Positions 27,065 to 35,829 of a stretch of DNA of 64,000 bases are shown here, piece by piece. The DNA is from Bifidobacterium olomucense (GTDB lineage Bacteria; Actinomycetota; Actinomycetes; Actinomycetales; Bifidobacteriaceae). Within the stretch, counting starts at the first letter, position 1. Each line of letters begins with the position of its first letter. The notes beneath the pieces are model-generated. The model did no database searches. It was not told where the DNA came from and saw only the letters and a program-made list of their open reading frames with translations. The stretch spans positions 186,001 to 250,000 of the forward strand of contig NZ_JAAIIG010000001.1 in NCBI RefSeq assembly GCF_012932375.1, read 5' to 3'. The translations under genes were made by a program, and so were the position numbers.

Positions 27065-27087
27065 GCCTCGTTTCCAAGTAACAACCC
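27058..27087 (-). promoter_or_regulatory. RAT site for a BglG/LicT-family antiterminator in the glcP leader
   Basis: Reading the minus strand from 27087 to 27058 gives GGGTTGTTACTTG, loop GAAA, then CGAGGCAAGACCT: 30 nt that match the ribonucleic antiterminator consensus (GGNTTGTTACTG ... CAGGCAARACCT) of Bacillus bgl/sac leaders. CTTG and CGAG pair around a GAAA tetraloop. The last seven bases are the first arm of the leader terminator, so RAT folding and termination exclude each other. A -10-like TATCCT on the minus strand at 27110–27115 would start transcription just before the RAT. Confidence 0.85.
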
Positions 27088-27348
27088 TGCTACGCAACGT
27101 GTGAGGAATAGGATACGACTTTTTCGTTCGCGACACTCCGAGCATCCGTGGATTTTGCAATCGTTAGCACCGGTTGATTCGGCATGGGGAATGCCGTGCC
27201 CCGACGAGGCGATGAGATAACGTGGCAAGCCAACGTGGCAGATGGACAAAGCGGGCGCCGATGCGAGACAATGACGTTGACTTCCGTATGGCGGGACGCC
27301 GCCATAGCGTGAACTGCACTGCGATGGGAAGTGAGGGAGGAGCGGCTT

Positions 27349-29538
27349 ATGAGGATTGCGTCAGCGGCGTCTACGGCAACACAGCAAACCGTACCGGCGC
27401 AAGACGCGCCAGCTTCCCCGTCTCTCGCCATGTCGGAGATGGCCGGACAGATCATCGAAGCGCTTGGCGGCGCGGGCAATATTCGTGAACTCACGCATTG
27501 CGCCACGCGTCTGCACGTCACGCTTGCGGACGAGAGCAAGGCTGACTTGGCCCGTATAGAAGCGGTCCGTGGTGTGCTTGGTGCGTTTCCTCGTGCGGGC
27601 GGACGCTATCAGGTCATCATCGGAGGTGCCGTAGGGTCGGTATACGAACGCATGATGAGTCTGATCGCAGCCGCTGCCGCGTCGCCATCCGTGCGGACGA
27701 TCCCGCAAGCCTCGATTGCGGATCGTACGGTGAACCAGCACACGCCACAAACCGTGCGATCTTGGGCAAACGCCGTTCTGGATTATGTTTCCGATGCCTT
27801 CCGTCCGTTGCTCGGCGTGCTGCTGGGGGCTTCGATGGTCATCGCGTTGGCCAATGTGATTGTGTCGCTTGGCTTCAGCCCGGACGGCAACGTCGCCGAT
27901 GGCTGGCGGGTGCTTGAGGCGATTTGGGAAGGCATGTTCGTGATGCTGCCGATTATGATCGCCGTGAACGCCTCGCACAAACTCAACGTGGATCCTTGGC
28001 TCGGTGGTGCGATCATGGCCGCATTGCTGGCGCCCCGGTTGGGTGGTCTAGGGGCAAGCGTCAGCGTTTTTGGCATGAGCATGCCGGTTTACGATTACGG
28101 CGGCAACGTGTTTGTGCCGTTGCTTATGGTCGCAGTGCTTGCGGCGGTTTACCACAGGTTGAAACAGGTGATTCCCGGCAGTGTGCAGCTGGTATTCGTA
28201 CCGTTTTTCTCGTTGGTCGTAGTGTACGTGCTTTCCGTGCTGTGCATCGGTCCGATGGGCGTATGGATTGGCGATGGGCTAGGGGAAATCACCTCATGGA
28301 TGAGTACGCGTGTGCCGTTCCTGTTCGCGTTGTGCATTCCCCTGCTATACCCGTTTCTGGTGCCGCTCGGTTTGCATTGGCCGTTGAATGCGCTGATGCT
28401 GATGAACATTGAGACCCTGGGCTACGACTTTGTACAGGGGCCGATGGGCGTGTGGAATTTCGCGTGTTTCGGTGCTACGGCCGGAGTGCTTGTGCTCGCT
28501 GTGCGCGATAAGGATTCGGCGATGCGCCAGATGTCGTTGAGCGCCTTGTTGGCCGGGCTTCTAGGTGGAATTTCGGAGCTGAGTCTGTATGGCATCCATC
28601 TGCAGCATCGTCGCATCTACCGTTGGCTGCTTTCCGGGTGCGCGGCGGGAGGGCTGACCAGCGCGGTGCTGAGCTGGCTGTTTCCATCGGTGCTGGCGTC
28701 CGGCCAGGTGATTCGAGGAGTGACGACCACGGCGTTCGCGTTCTCCTCGCTGTTGACCATTCCGGTGTTCGATCGTGCGTGGGTGTACGCGATTTCCATT
28801 GCTGTCGCGTTCGCCGTGGCTATGACGTTGACTGTTGCGTTCGATTATCGACTGCCTCAGACCGGAGCGGGACGAACTGTACGACCTGAGCGGTCTGAAC
28901 AGCGCGACCAGCGCGAACAGTCAGGAGTCGAGCCGGAGCGAGACTCTGCCCGCGCTGATCGTGCGGACCAAGCCGGTCATATGAGTCAAACGCGGCAATC
29001 GGATTGCCCTGATCGCCTCTGGAATTCGGACGCTCCCCATGCCGTATTCGCGCCTGTTTCCGGTGAACTTGTGGACCTTGCTGCGATTGACGATCCTGTT
29101 TTCGCGTCCAAGGCGTTAGGGGAAGGCGTGGGATTGATGCCGGAACCGCAAGAGTCGATGGCGGTTTGCGCTCCGGTCTCCGGCACGTTGAAAACCGTGG
29201 CCAAAACCGGTCACGCATTCGGCGTCAAAACGGATGACGGCGTTGAAGTGTTGGTGCATATCGGCCTCGACACGGCAGATATGGGCGGCGAAGGCTTTGC
29301 ATTGCACAAACGCAAAGGCGACGTTGTCTCGGCCGGCGATGTGATATTGCATGCGGATTGTGCGGCGATACAGCATGCCGGACATAGTGCGGTAGTGGTG
29401 GTGACTGTGGTGAATACTGCGGCAATGGCATCCGTGACGCCGTTGCCGGCCGGAATCGCCGATCGGCCGGACGGCGCGGAGCGTCGGATCTCGCGAACAG
29501 TGACCGCCGGCACCCCTATTATCGATGTAGAACGATAA
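27349..29538 (+). CDS. PTS system EIIBCA component, glucose/beta-glucoside type
   Basis: The 729-residue fused permease has EIIB first (IRELTHCATRLHVTL, phospho-Cys51), then an EIIC membrane domain (about residues 145–505), a ~40-residue charged linker and a C-terminal EIIA of the glucose type (VEVLVHIGLDTADM, phospho-His637). It imports and phosphorylates a sugar using HPr. GGAGG at 27336–27340 selects ATG 27349. Bifidobacteria have few PTS permeases, and this locus in B. longum is described as glucose-type. The linker is rich in Arg/Glu/Asp/Gln. It is followed by the antiterminator gene after 79 bases. Confidence 0.9.
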   Translation: MRIASAASTATQQTVPAQDAPASPSLAMSEMAGQIIEALGGAGNIRELTHCATRLHVTLADESKADLARIEAVRGVLGAFPRAGGRYQVIIGGAVGSVYERMMSLIAAAAASPSVRTIPQASIADRTVNQHTPQTVRSWANAVLDYVSDAFRPLLGVLLGASMVIALANVIVSLGFSPDGNVADGWRVLEAIWEGMFVMLPIMIAVNASHKLNVDPWLGGAIMAALLAPRLGGLGASVSVFGMSMPVYDYGGNVFVPLLMVAVLAAVYHRLKQVIPGSVQLVFVPFFSLVVVYVLSVLCIGPMGVWIGDGLGEITSWMSTRVPFLFALCIPLLYPFLVPLGLHWPLNALMLMNIETLGYDFVQGPMGVWNFACFGATAGVLVLAVRDKDSAMRQMSLSALLAGLLGGISELSLYGIHLQHRRIYRWLLSGCAAGGLTSAVLSWLFPSVLASGQVIRGVTTTAFAFSSLLTIPVFDRAWVYAISIAVAFAVAMTLTVAFDYRLPQTGAGRTVRPERSEQRDQREQSGVEPERDSARADRADQAGHMSQTRQSDCPDRLWNSDAPHAVFAPVSGELVDLAAIDDPVFASKALGEGVGLMPEPQESMAVCAPVSGTLKTVAKTGHAFGVKTDDGVEVLVHIGLDTADMGGEGFALHKRKGDVVSAGDVILHADCAAIQHAGHSAVVVVTVVNTAAMASVTPLPAGIADRPDGAERRISRTVTAGTPIIDVER

Positions 29539-29617
29539 CCGATCGCGCATCGAAGCGATGATGATTGTAGATGCGAGATCTCACGCGAAGGCACTGCGAA
29601 CGGAAAGGGGGAGTGCG

Positions 29618-30463
29618 ATGGAGATCCTCAGAGTATTCAACAACAATGTGGTACTCGCCAAGGATGACGACGGCGGCGAAGTGATACTTACCGGTCGTGG
29701 ACTGGGATTCCAAGCCAAGCCCGGGCAGCGTGTGGATGCCTCAAAAATCGTGCGGACCTTCGTCCCCTCGGACGGTCGTGACCCTGATCATCTGGCGCAA
29801 ATGCTCTCGGACATCGACCCTGAAATCATTCGTATTGTGGTGGATGCCATGAAACAGGCCGGGTTGGGGGAGCGTGAGACCGGAAGCACCACATTGGTTA
29901 TGGCGTTGTCGGACCATATCGCCGGTGCCGTTGAACGTCAACGCCGCGGGATTGCCGTGGAATACCCGCTGGTCGGCGAGATCAGCAATCTGTATCCCAA
30001 GGAATATGAGCAGGGCTGTGCGCTGCTTCAGGCCATCAACGGCAGATTGCCGGAACCGCTGCCGGCCGGCGAGGAGACGTCGCTGGCCATGCATCTGGTG
30101 AACGCCGGATTCGCCACGGGAGATTTGACCTATACCTATACGATGACCGGTGTGATTCAGCAGATGCTCGATATCATCGAACATACATACGGGCTGACGC
30201 TTGACCGAGAATCGGTGAACGTAGGCCGATTCATCACCCATCTGCGGTATCTGTTCATTCGCATTCACCAGAACCGCCAGCTTGCCGACGAGCCGGCGCC
30301 GATTATCAACGCGATTCGAGATGCCTACCCGGAGGCGCTACGCTGCGCCGCCACCATCGGCAGACTGTTGGAATTGCGCTTGGACGCGGACGTGAGCGAA
30401 GACGAGGTGGCGTATCTGGCCATGCACGTCGCCCGGGTCACCGCCGACGCTCGGCGGCAGTGA
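29618..30463 (+). CDS. BglG/LicT-family transcriptional antiterminator
   Basis: The 281-residue protein starts MEILRVFNNNVVLAKDDDGGE, a canonical CAT RNA-binding domain (residues 1–55), followed by PRD1 and PRD2, each carrying conserved His residues (DHIAGAVERQR; MHLVNAGF; YLAMHVAR) that the PTS phosphorylates. It binds RAT hairpins and prevents termination. AAAGGGGGAG precedes ATG 29618; the frame's earlier start at 29558 is not needed. It is cotranscribed with the EIIBCA gene. The only clear RAT found lies in front of the divergent glcP gene. Its stop codon lies inside a stable hairpin. Confidence 0.93.
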   Translation: MEILRVFNNNVVLAKDDDGGEVILTGRGLGFQAKPGQRVDASKIVRTFVPSDGRDPDHLAQMLSDIDPEIIRIVVDAMKQAGLGERETGSTTLVMALSDHIAGAVERQRRGIAVEYPLVGEISNLYPKEYEQGCALLQAINGRLPEPLPAGEETSLAMHLVNAGFATGDLTYTYTMTGVIQQMLDIIEHTYGLTLDRESVNVGRFITHLRYLFIRIHQNRQLADEPAPIINAIRDAYPEALRCAATIGRLLELRLDADVSEDEVAYLAMHVARVTADARRQ

Positions 30464-30502
30464 CCCGGGCGACGGCAACGAATAGGCAGCAACAGTTGCT
30501 GC
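30428..30502 (+). terminator. Hairpins at the end of the antiterminator gene
   Basis: GTCGCCCGGGTCA (30428–30440) pairs with TGACCCGGGCGAC (30461–30473), enclosing CCGCCGA/TCGGCGG. The stem includes the stop codon. A second small hairpin GCAGC/GCTGC (30486–30502) precedes CTACTTTA. Together they separate the converging antiterminator and lipid-kinase genes. Confidence 0.7.
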
Positions 30503-30503
30503 A

Positions 30504-31679
30504 CTACTTTATCGGTTCGAGAATGCTGGTCGTCACGGCAAAGTCGGAGGTGGCATTCGCCGCGGCGACTTGAGCGGTTTTCAGCGTGGAGGTATCCGGC
30601 ACGCGTACGATAAGCGCCCGTCGATCCACAGAGAAGCGAATATGCTTCGTCTCCGGCAGCATGTCGCCGTCCACTTGGGCCTTGGCGGGCTTCTCCAGCC
30701 GGATTTCAGCGGAGACGCCCTGCACCTGCTCCATGGTGGAATTCGTGGAAAGCGGATTCTGCTCGGGCTTGCCGGTCAAGGTCTGATGCACCACGTCGCC
30801 GAACAGGTTGGCCCAGCCCAGAATGCCGCCGGTGGTGTCGATGATTTCAAAATCGAGTATGCCGTCGTCGTATGATGCGGCCGGCATCAGCGAGAACACG
30901 GGAATCTGCCCGCAGTTGCCGGCCATAACGGTGCGGAAGCGCAGATTGTTGATGGTGTGATCTGAGCCGTCGGCGCTGGTGATGGTCAGATCGCCGCGGA
31001 ATTTCGGTGCGAACAGATGCTTGATGCCTCCTGCAAAATACGCCAGCCAACTGATGTTGCGCTTGAGCTCGGGGTCGGTGTCGTCGATCATCGCGGCGTC
31101 GAATCCCACGCCGGCAATGATGAGGAAAGCGTGACCATGGTCGTCCTCGGGATGATCGAGCAGCGTGAGCCGTCCCATATCCACCAGACGTGAGCCGTGG
31201 GAGGTGGCCACTGTCAATGCGGCGTCGACATCGTCCACCGGAATGCCCATGTTGCGGGCGAACAGATTGCCGGTGCCGATCGGGATGATGCCGAGTGCGT
31301 GGCCGGTGCCGGAAACAGCGCTCGCCACAGTACGCACGGTGCCGTCGCCACCTACCGCGATCACCACGTCTGCACCGTCATGCAACGCTTCCAAGGCGCA
31401 GACTCGACCATCCTTGTCAAGCTGGGTGTCATAGAACCGAATGCGGTTGAGGCCCTTGGCTTCGCAGAACTCTTTGATATGCAGTCGCTGTGCTTCAGCC
31501 TGTGGTTTGGAAGGATTGATAACGAACGCGTACTGCACTTCGTCGTCCTTGCGCTTTTCCAATGATTGCGCCAGCTTGCGGCGTCGATGCGCGCGCAGCA
31601 CAAGCGCCAAGACCACGATGGCCGCGACCGCGCAAAGCACGGCTGCGATGATAAGCACGGTGATGACTGACTGAGGCAT
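30504..31679 (-). CDS. Diacylglycerol/lipid kinase-family protein
   Basis: This 391-residue protein begins with one membrane helix (VITVLIIAAVLCAVAAIVVLA) and then a DAGK catalytic domain (VIAVGGDGTVRTVAS, LGIIPIGTGNLFARNMGIP) followed by the YegS/LCB5-type beta domain. Such enzymes phosphorylate diacylglycerol or related lipids. The ATG at 31677–31679 is chosen at the start of the membrane helix; the frame continues upstream through hsdM's promoter. It is divergent from hsdM and converges with the antiterminator gene. Confidence 0.88.
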   Translation of the reverse strand: MPQSVITVLIIAAVLCAVAAIVVLALVLRAHRRRKLAQSLEKRKDDEVQYAFVINPSKPQAEAQRLHIKEFCEAKGLNRIRFYDTQLDKDGRVCALEALHDGADVVIAVGGDGTVRTVASAVSGTGHALGIIPIGTGNLFARNMGIPVDDVDAALTVATSHGSRLVDMGRLTLLDHPEDDHGHAFLIIAGVGFDAAMIDDTDPELKRNISWLAYFAGGIKHLFAPKFRGDLTITSADGSDHTINNLRFRTVMAGNCGQIPVFSLMPAASYDDGILDFEIIDTTGGILGWANLFGDVVHQTLTGKPEQNPLSTNSTMEQVQGVSAEIRLEKPAKAQVDGDMLPETKHIRFSVDRRALIVRVPDTSTLKTAQVAAANATSDFAVTTSILEPIK

Positions 31680-31785
31680 GACTCCTATTGTTAGCGTGTG
31701 CCGCAGAACAAACGATGAAAGTTGCGCGAACATGAACAATTTGCGCACAGGGTTGACGCATGGCCGTTCGGCTAGTATGGAATCC

Positions 31786-33249
31786 ATGCTTGCAAACGAC
31801 GTGCGAAACACCATCGACCGGGTCTGGGACGCGTTCTGGTCCGGTGGCATCTCCAATCCGCTGGAGGTCATCGAACAGATCACGTACCTGCTGTTCATGC
31901 GCCGCCTCGATCTGAATCAGCAGCGTGCCGAACGCAAGGCCGCGCGCACCGGCCGGCCGATCGAACATCCGATCTTCACCGAGGAACAGCGAGGCCTGCG
32001 GTGGAGCGTGTTCAGCCAGCAGTCGCCCGATGCCATGTACCGCACCGTTTCGGACGAAGTGTTTCCGTTCCTGCGCTCGATGGGCGGCGACGAATCCTCG
32101 TACGCCGAGCAGATGAAGGACGCACGTTTCACGATCCCGACGCCCATGCTGCTCGCCAAAACCGTCGACATGCTCTCCGACATCGACATGTCGAACACGG
32201 ACATGAACGGCGACCTGTACGAGTATCTGCTGTCGAAGATCGCCAGCTCAGGCGTCAACGGCCAGTTTCGTACGCCCCGGCACATCATCGACCTGATGGT
32301 CGCGATGATGGACCCCGCCCCGCGCGACACGATCTGCGACCCGGCGTGCGGCACGGCCGGGTTCCTCGTCGCGTCCAGCGAGTACATGCGCGAGCATCAT
32401 CCGGAAACGCTGAGCGATCCCGCGTTGCGCGCCCGCTATGCGTCCGGCATGTTCCACGGCTACGACTTCGACCGCACGATGCTGCGCATCGGCAGCATGA
32501 ACCTGATGCTGCACGGCATCGACGACCCGAACGTGCATTACAAGGATTCCTTAAGCGAAGCGGGCGACGCGGACGTCGGCCGGTATTCGCTGATCCTTGC
32601 CAATCCGCCGTTCTCCGGCTCTTTGGATTACGACGCGACCAGCGCCGCGCTGCTGCGCGTGGTGAAGACCAAGAAGACCGAACTGCTGTTCCTCGCGCAC
32701 TTCCTGCGCATGCTCACGCCCGGTGGGCGCGCGGCGGTGATCGTGCCTGAAGGCGTGTTGTTCGGCTCGACCACCGCACATAAGAAACTGCGCAAGATGC
32801 TGGTGGAGGAGCAGAAGCTCGACGCGGTCATCAAACTGCCGTCCGGCGTGTTCAAGCCGTATGCGGGCGTGAGCACGGCGATTCTCGCGTTCACGAAAAC
32901 CGATTCCGGCGGCACCGACGACGTGTGGTTCTACGACGTGCATGCGGACGGATTCTCGCTGGATGACAAGCGCTCGCCGATCGGAGCGAACGATCTGCCG
33001 GACGTACTCGTACGGTGGACGCATCGCGGCGACGAATCGGAGCGCTCGCGGGCGCGTACCGAACAGTCGTTCTGCGTGCCGAAGGCGGAAATCGCGGCGC
33101 AGGATTACGACCTGAGTTTGAACCGGTACAAGCAGATCGAATACGCGGAGGAAGCGCATCGCGAGCCGGGGGAGATACTGGACGAGATCGCCGCGCTTGA
33201 CACGGGGATTGCGGACGACGTTGCGTCTCTACGGGAGTTGCTGGCTTGA
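31786..33249 (+). CDS. hsdM: Type I restriction-modification DNA methyltransferase HsdM
   Basis: The 487-residue N6-adenine methyltransferase has an N-terminal helical HsdM_N domain (VIEQITYLLFMRRLD), the AdoMet motif DPACGTAGFLV and catalytic NPPF in LANPPFSGS. With HsdS it methylates host sites; with HsdR it forms the restriction complex. The start at 31786 fits a leaderless mRNA: TAGTAT (31773–31778) is seven bases upstream, with a TTGACG-like box at 31753. ATG 31777 would lie inside that -10 element. It is followed by hsdS after about 157 bases. Confidence 0.95.
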   Translation: MLANDVRNTIDRVWDAFWSGGISNPLEVIEQITYLLFMRRLDLNQQRAERKAARTGRPIEHPIFTEEQRGLRWSVFSQQSPDAMYRTVSDEVFPFLRSMGGDESSYAEQMKDARFTIPTPMLLAKTVDMLSDIDMSNTDMNGDLYEYLLSKIASSGVNGQFRTPRHIIDLMVAMMDPAPRDTICDPACGTAGFLVASSEYMREHHPETLSDPALRARYASGMFHGYDFDRTMLRIGSMNLMLHGIDDPNVHYKDSLSEAGDADVGRYSLILANPPFSGSLDYDATSAALLRVVKTKKTELLFLAHFLRMLTPGGRAAVIVPEGVLFGSTTAHKKLRKMLVEEQKLDAVIKLPSGVFKPYAGVSTAILAFTKTDSGGTDDVWFYDVHADGFSLDDKRSPIGANDLPDVLVRWTHRGDESERSRARTEQSFCVPKAEIAAQDYDLSLNRYKQIEYAEEAHREPGEILDEIAALDTGIADDVASLRELLA

Positions 33250-33406
33250 TGGATGTGCTGGATCGTTGCGTTTGCGCTGGTGTCCGCGGAAGTTCGGCAT
33301 ATGCGATGCGCGACACACTCAAGGCCGTTTGGCCAAGCTTACGGTCTCGCATCATGCATGCCGCTCGACCGCTCGGAAGGCTGATACGTTGCGAAAGGTG
33401 CATGGG

Positions 33407-34579
33407 ATGACTGTTGATATGGTCAAGTTGGGCGAGCTGATTCAGCCGGCTGGTCCAAAGATTGGTGATGCAGAGACCGACTATCCTGTTTATTCTGTTA
33501 CCAAGCATGCAGGATTCGTGCCCAGTCTGGAATATTTTAATAAGCAAGTCTTTAGCCGTGATCTGTCCGGATATCGTTTGGTGAGGCAGGGAGAATTTGC
33601 TTATGCGACGATTCATCTGGATGAAGGGTCGATTGGCATTGCTCCTGAGAATGCTCTGATTAGTCCTATGTACACGGTTTTCAGCGTGGATGAGAATCGT
33701 GTAGACAAGGATTACTTACTGTATCTGTTGAAAAGCCCGTGGGCGATATCCATGTATTCCGTTTTGGGGCGGGGCGCGATTCATCGGCGTATGGCAATCG
33801 CGCTTAAGGCTTTGGGAAGCTTGCAGATCGCTTTGCCGTCGCTGGATGAGCAGCGGCGGATTGTGGAGATTCTTGATCGGGCTGATGATATCCGCGCCAA
33901 GCGCCGCCAGATGCATGCTGATTTCGATGAACTCAGGCAGTCCGTATTTGCTGAGATGTTTGGTGATCCAGTGCGGAATCCGATGAAATGGTCAAATCTC
34001 CGCATGAACAGCGTTTTTGATGTGACTTCTTCCAAACGAGTGTATGCCAAGGATTTAACAGATACAGGTATCCCATTCCTACGACTGGGAAACTTGACAA
34101 ATCGTATCAGTTCGATTCCTGATAATCCTGATCTTTATATCACTGAAAAGCTATATCAAGTTCTCACTGATTCCGATCAAGTGCCGCAGCCTGGGGATAT
34201 TTTAATGACTTCACGTGGTACGTTAGGTTTGCCATATCTTGTTTCGGCGTCTGATCGATTCTATTTTCAAGACGGAATGATTACATGGTTAAAGAACCGG
34301 AAGAAGCTAGTGGATGGTCAGTTTGCATTATCGCTATTTGCGATGCCATCATTCCGTCGTGAACTGGTCAAGGGAACGAATGGTTCTACTGTTGCATATC
34401 TATCAATCAAGAATATAGCTAATTGCACTATGATTCTCCCACCCATCTCGTTGCAGCGGGAGTTTGCACGGCGGGTGGAGGCGATTGCGGCGGCGCGGGC
34501 GAAGGTCGAGCGGGCGCTCGCCTTGGATGACGAGCTCTTCGCATCCCTTCAGTCCCGCGCCTTCCGCGGCGAGCTGTGA
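33407..34579 (+). CDS. hsdS: Type I restriction-modification specificity subunit HsdS
   Basis: The 390-residue protein has two target-recognition domains separated by conserved helical spacers (LPSLDEQRRIVEILDRADDI and LPPISLQREFARRVEAI AARAKVE). It determines the DNA sequence recognised by the methylase and nuclease. AAAGG precedes ATG 33407; ATG 33419 is an alternative. The target-recognition parts, especially about 33990–34440, are visibly AT-richer than the GC-rich hsdM and hsdR, as commonly seen in exchanged specificity genes. No second or truncated hsdS and no recombinase lie nearby, so phase variation by inversion is not indicated here. Confidence 0.93.
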   Translation: MTVDMVKLGELIQPAGPKIGDAETDYPVYSVTKHAGFVPSLEYFNKQVFSRDLSGYRLVRQGEFAYATIHLDEGSIGIAPENALISPMYTVFSVDENRVDKDYLLYLLKSPWAISMYSVLGRGAIHRRMAIALKALGSLQIALPSLDEQRRIVEILDRADDIRAKRRQMHADFDELRQSVFAEMFGDPVRNPMKWSNLRMNSVFDVTSSKRVYAKDLTDTGIPFLRLGNLTNRISSIPDNPDLYITEKLYQVLTDSDQVPQPGDILMTSRGTLGLPYLVSASDRFYFQDGMITWLKNRKKLVDGQFALSLFAMPSFRRELVKGTNGSTVAYLSIKNIANCTMILPPISLQREFARRVEAIAAARAKVERALALDDELFASLQSRAFRGEL

Positions 34580-34588
34580 CCGGTCAGA

Positions 34589-35002
34589 TCAAGTCCGTCG
34601 GTCAATCTCGCATGCAATGCCGTTTGTCTGTATCGTTGCGCGAAACGCTTCGATGGTGCGGCGTGACAGTGCTTGATAATTCGGATTGGCGCACTCCGGC
34701 CGATCGTCATGAATCACAAGCTCGTCAACATGCGAGCGTTTCGTTTGCGTAAGAAACGCATCCATTCCGTTGCCGGTTTGCGCGTGGACGTCAAGCCAGC
34801 TTGCGTTGACATGGCGTATTACCGCACCTCGCTCGGCGTCCCATAGATTGTACGGTTCGCCGAACGGGGTATCGTCAGCAGAAGGGCTGGTCGCGACAGA
34901 CTCGGTTGACTTCACCGAGTCATCCGATTCCGCCGCAGCGGCATCCGTCAAACACTGGTACCAACATTCTTTCGAATCTTCCATCATCCTTTTGTGAGTC
35001 AA
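34589..35002 (-). CDS. Hypothetical protein, last gene of the cassette inside the type I R-M locus
   Basis: This 137-residue soluble protein of unknown function has a low-complexity Ser/Asp/Ala stretch (residues about 20–45) and a compact C-terminal part (YNLWDAERGAVIRHV, VDELVIHDDRPECANPNYQALSRRT). The likely TTG start overlaps the preceding gene's stop (TTGA), with GGAG eight bases before it; ATG codons at 34987 and 34984 are alternatives. It converges tail-to-tail with hsdS, only 9 bases away. No family is recognised. Confidence 0.65.
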   Translation of the reverse strand: MTHKRMMEDSKECWYQCLTDAAAAESDDSVKSTESVATSPSADDTPFGEPYNLWDAERGAVIRHVNASWLDVHAQTGNGMDAFLTQTKRSHVDELVIHDDRPECANPNYQALSRRTIEAFRATIQTNGIACEIDRRT

Positions 35003-35349
35003 CCTACGATCTCCATAAATGTATTGTGATCTTTGGCCAATCGCAATGCCGAAATCAGGATCTTAAGCCCGTGCTGCTCTGTTTCATCGTCGGTGCGATT
35101 CAAAGCTTTTTCTGCCATCAGTAATGCCTGCGCAATATCCTTTTTGAGGATATATTCTTCCTCGTAGTAATCGATGATGATGCCGAACGTGGCGTTGTAG
35201 TCATTGAATAATCGGTCAAGCGATTCGCTTTCTTTCTCAGTTAAGTCGAATTCCTGGCAATTGGGAAGGTCGATGTCGCCAATTCCCTTCAGCTCTTTCT
35301 CGCCTTCCTTATTTGAAGGAACCAGAAGGGTGTATGCCTGTTCGCACAT
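34999..35349 (-). CDS. Small acidic hypothetical protein
   Basis: The 116-residue protein is strongly acidic and helical (FDLTEKESESLDRLFND, IIIDYYEEEYILKKDI). The size and charge resemble antitoxin or immunity proteins, but there is no sequence match I can name. AAGGAGC precedes ATG 35347–35349, and the gene lies 14 bases after the stop of the 154-residue gene. It overlaps the next gene by four bases. The tight spacing argues for joint function with its neighbours. Confidence 0.7.
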   Translation of the reverse strand: MCEQAYTLLVPSNKEGEKELKGIGDIDLPNCQEFDLTEKESESLDRLFNDYNATFGIIIDYYEEEYILKKDIAQALLMAEKALNRTDDETEQHGLKILISALRLAKDHNTFMEIVG

Positions 35350-35363
35350 GAGAGCTCCTTTTC

Positions 35364-35828
35364 TTAGTGCTTGTCCTTCCTGGACTCGATTTGCGGCATG
35401 TGTTTTACGTGGAAATGGGTTATCGGGTTGTACTGTTCGGGAGACATAATCTGTACCTTCTTCCCATCAATGATGGTGTAGCGTGGATTATGGCCGGATA
35501 AGTCCAAGTATTCCGGTCGCTTTCGTGTTGAATGTTTGAGATCTTGGATGCGGAGATATCCTCCGCCGATATCAACAAGTACATCGATTGCTCCGTCAAG
35601 ACTTCGGTAATGGATCTTGTTGCCCTTGACGATTGGTGAGGCTCCTGGTGCGAATCGGTTTACGACTTCGGCAAGAGAGACCTCCTGCCAATTTTGCCGG
35701 TGCATCAAATTACGCGCCTTGCCTCGCAGAATCGACATGTAGAGCTTATCGTCTCCTTGCTCTCGCTGACGATCGGCTTCTGTCTTTCTGTTGTGCACAG
35801 TGGAGGAGTAGCCTGATTTCACATCCAT
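35364..35828 (-). CDS. Hypothetical protein, 154 residues, possible effector-like C-terminus
   Basis: The N-terminal third is charged and helical (RKTEADRQREQGDDKLYM, MHRQNWQEVSLAEVVNRF). The C-terminal two thirds are beta-rich (IVKGNKIHYRSLDGAIDVLV, DLSGHNPRYTIIDGKK, SPEQYNPITHFHVKHM). The His-rich NPITHFHVKHM end recalls small nuclease or toxin folds, but this is only an impression. The ATG follows the DUF4417 gene's TGA by one base (TGACATG), so translation is probably coupled; a longer frame to 35948 overlaps that gene and is rejected. Confidence 0.68.
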   Translation of the reverse strand: MDVKSGYSSTVHNRKTEADRQREQGDDKLYMSILRGKARNLMHRQNWQEVSLAEVVNRFAPGASPIVKGNKIHYRSLDGAIDVLVDIGGGYLRIQDLKHSTRKRPEYLDLSGHNPRYTIIDGKKVQIMSPEQYNPITHFHVKHMPQIESRKDKH

Positions 35829-35829
35829 G

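Noticed and set aside
27065-27348. A second RAT site in front of the PTS EII gene.
   Set aside because: No TTGTTAC…GGCAARACC-like pair is found on the plus strand; only a 6-bp CGGCAT/ATGCCG hairpin without T tract.
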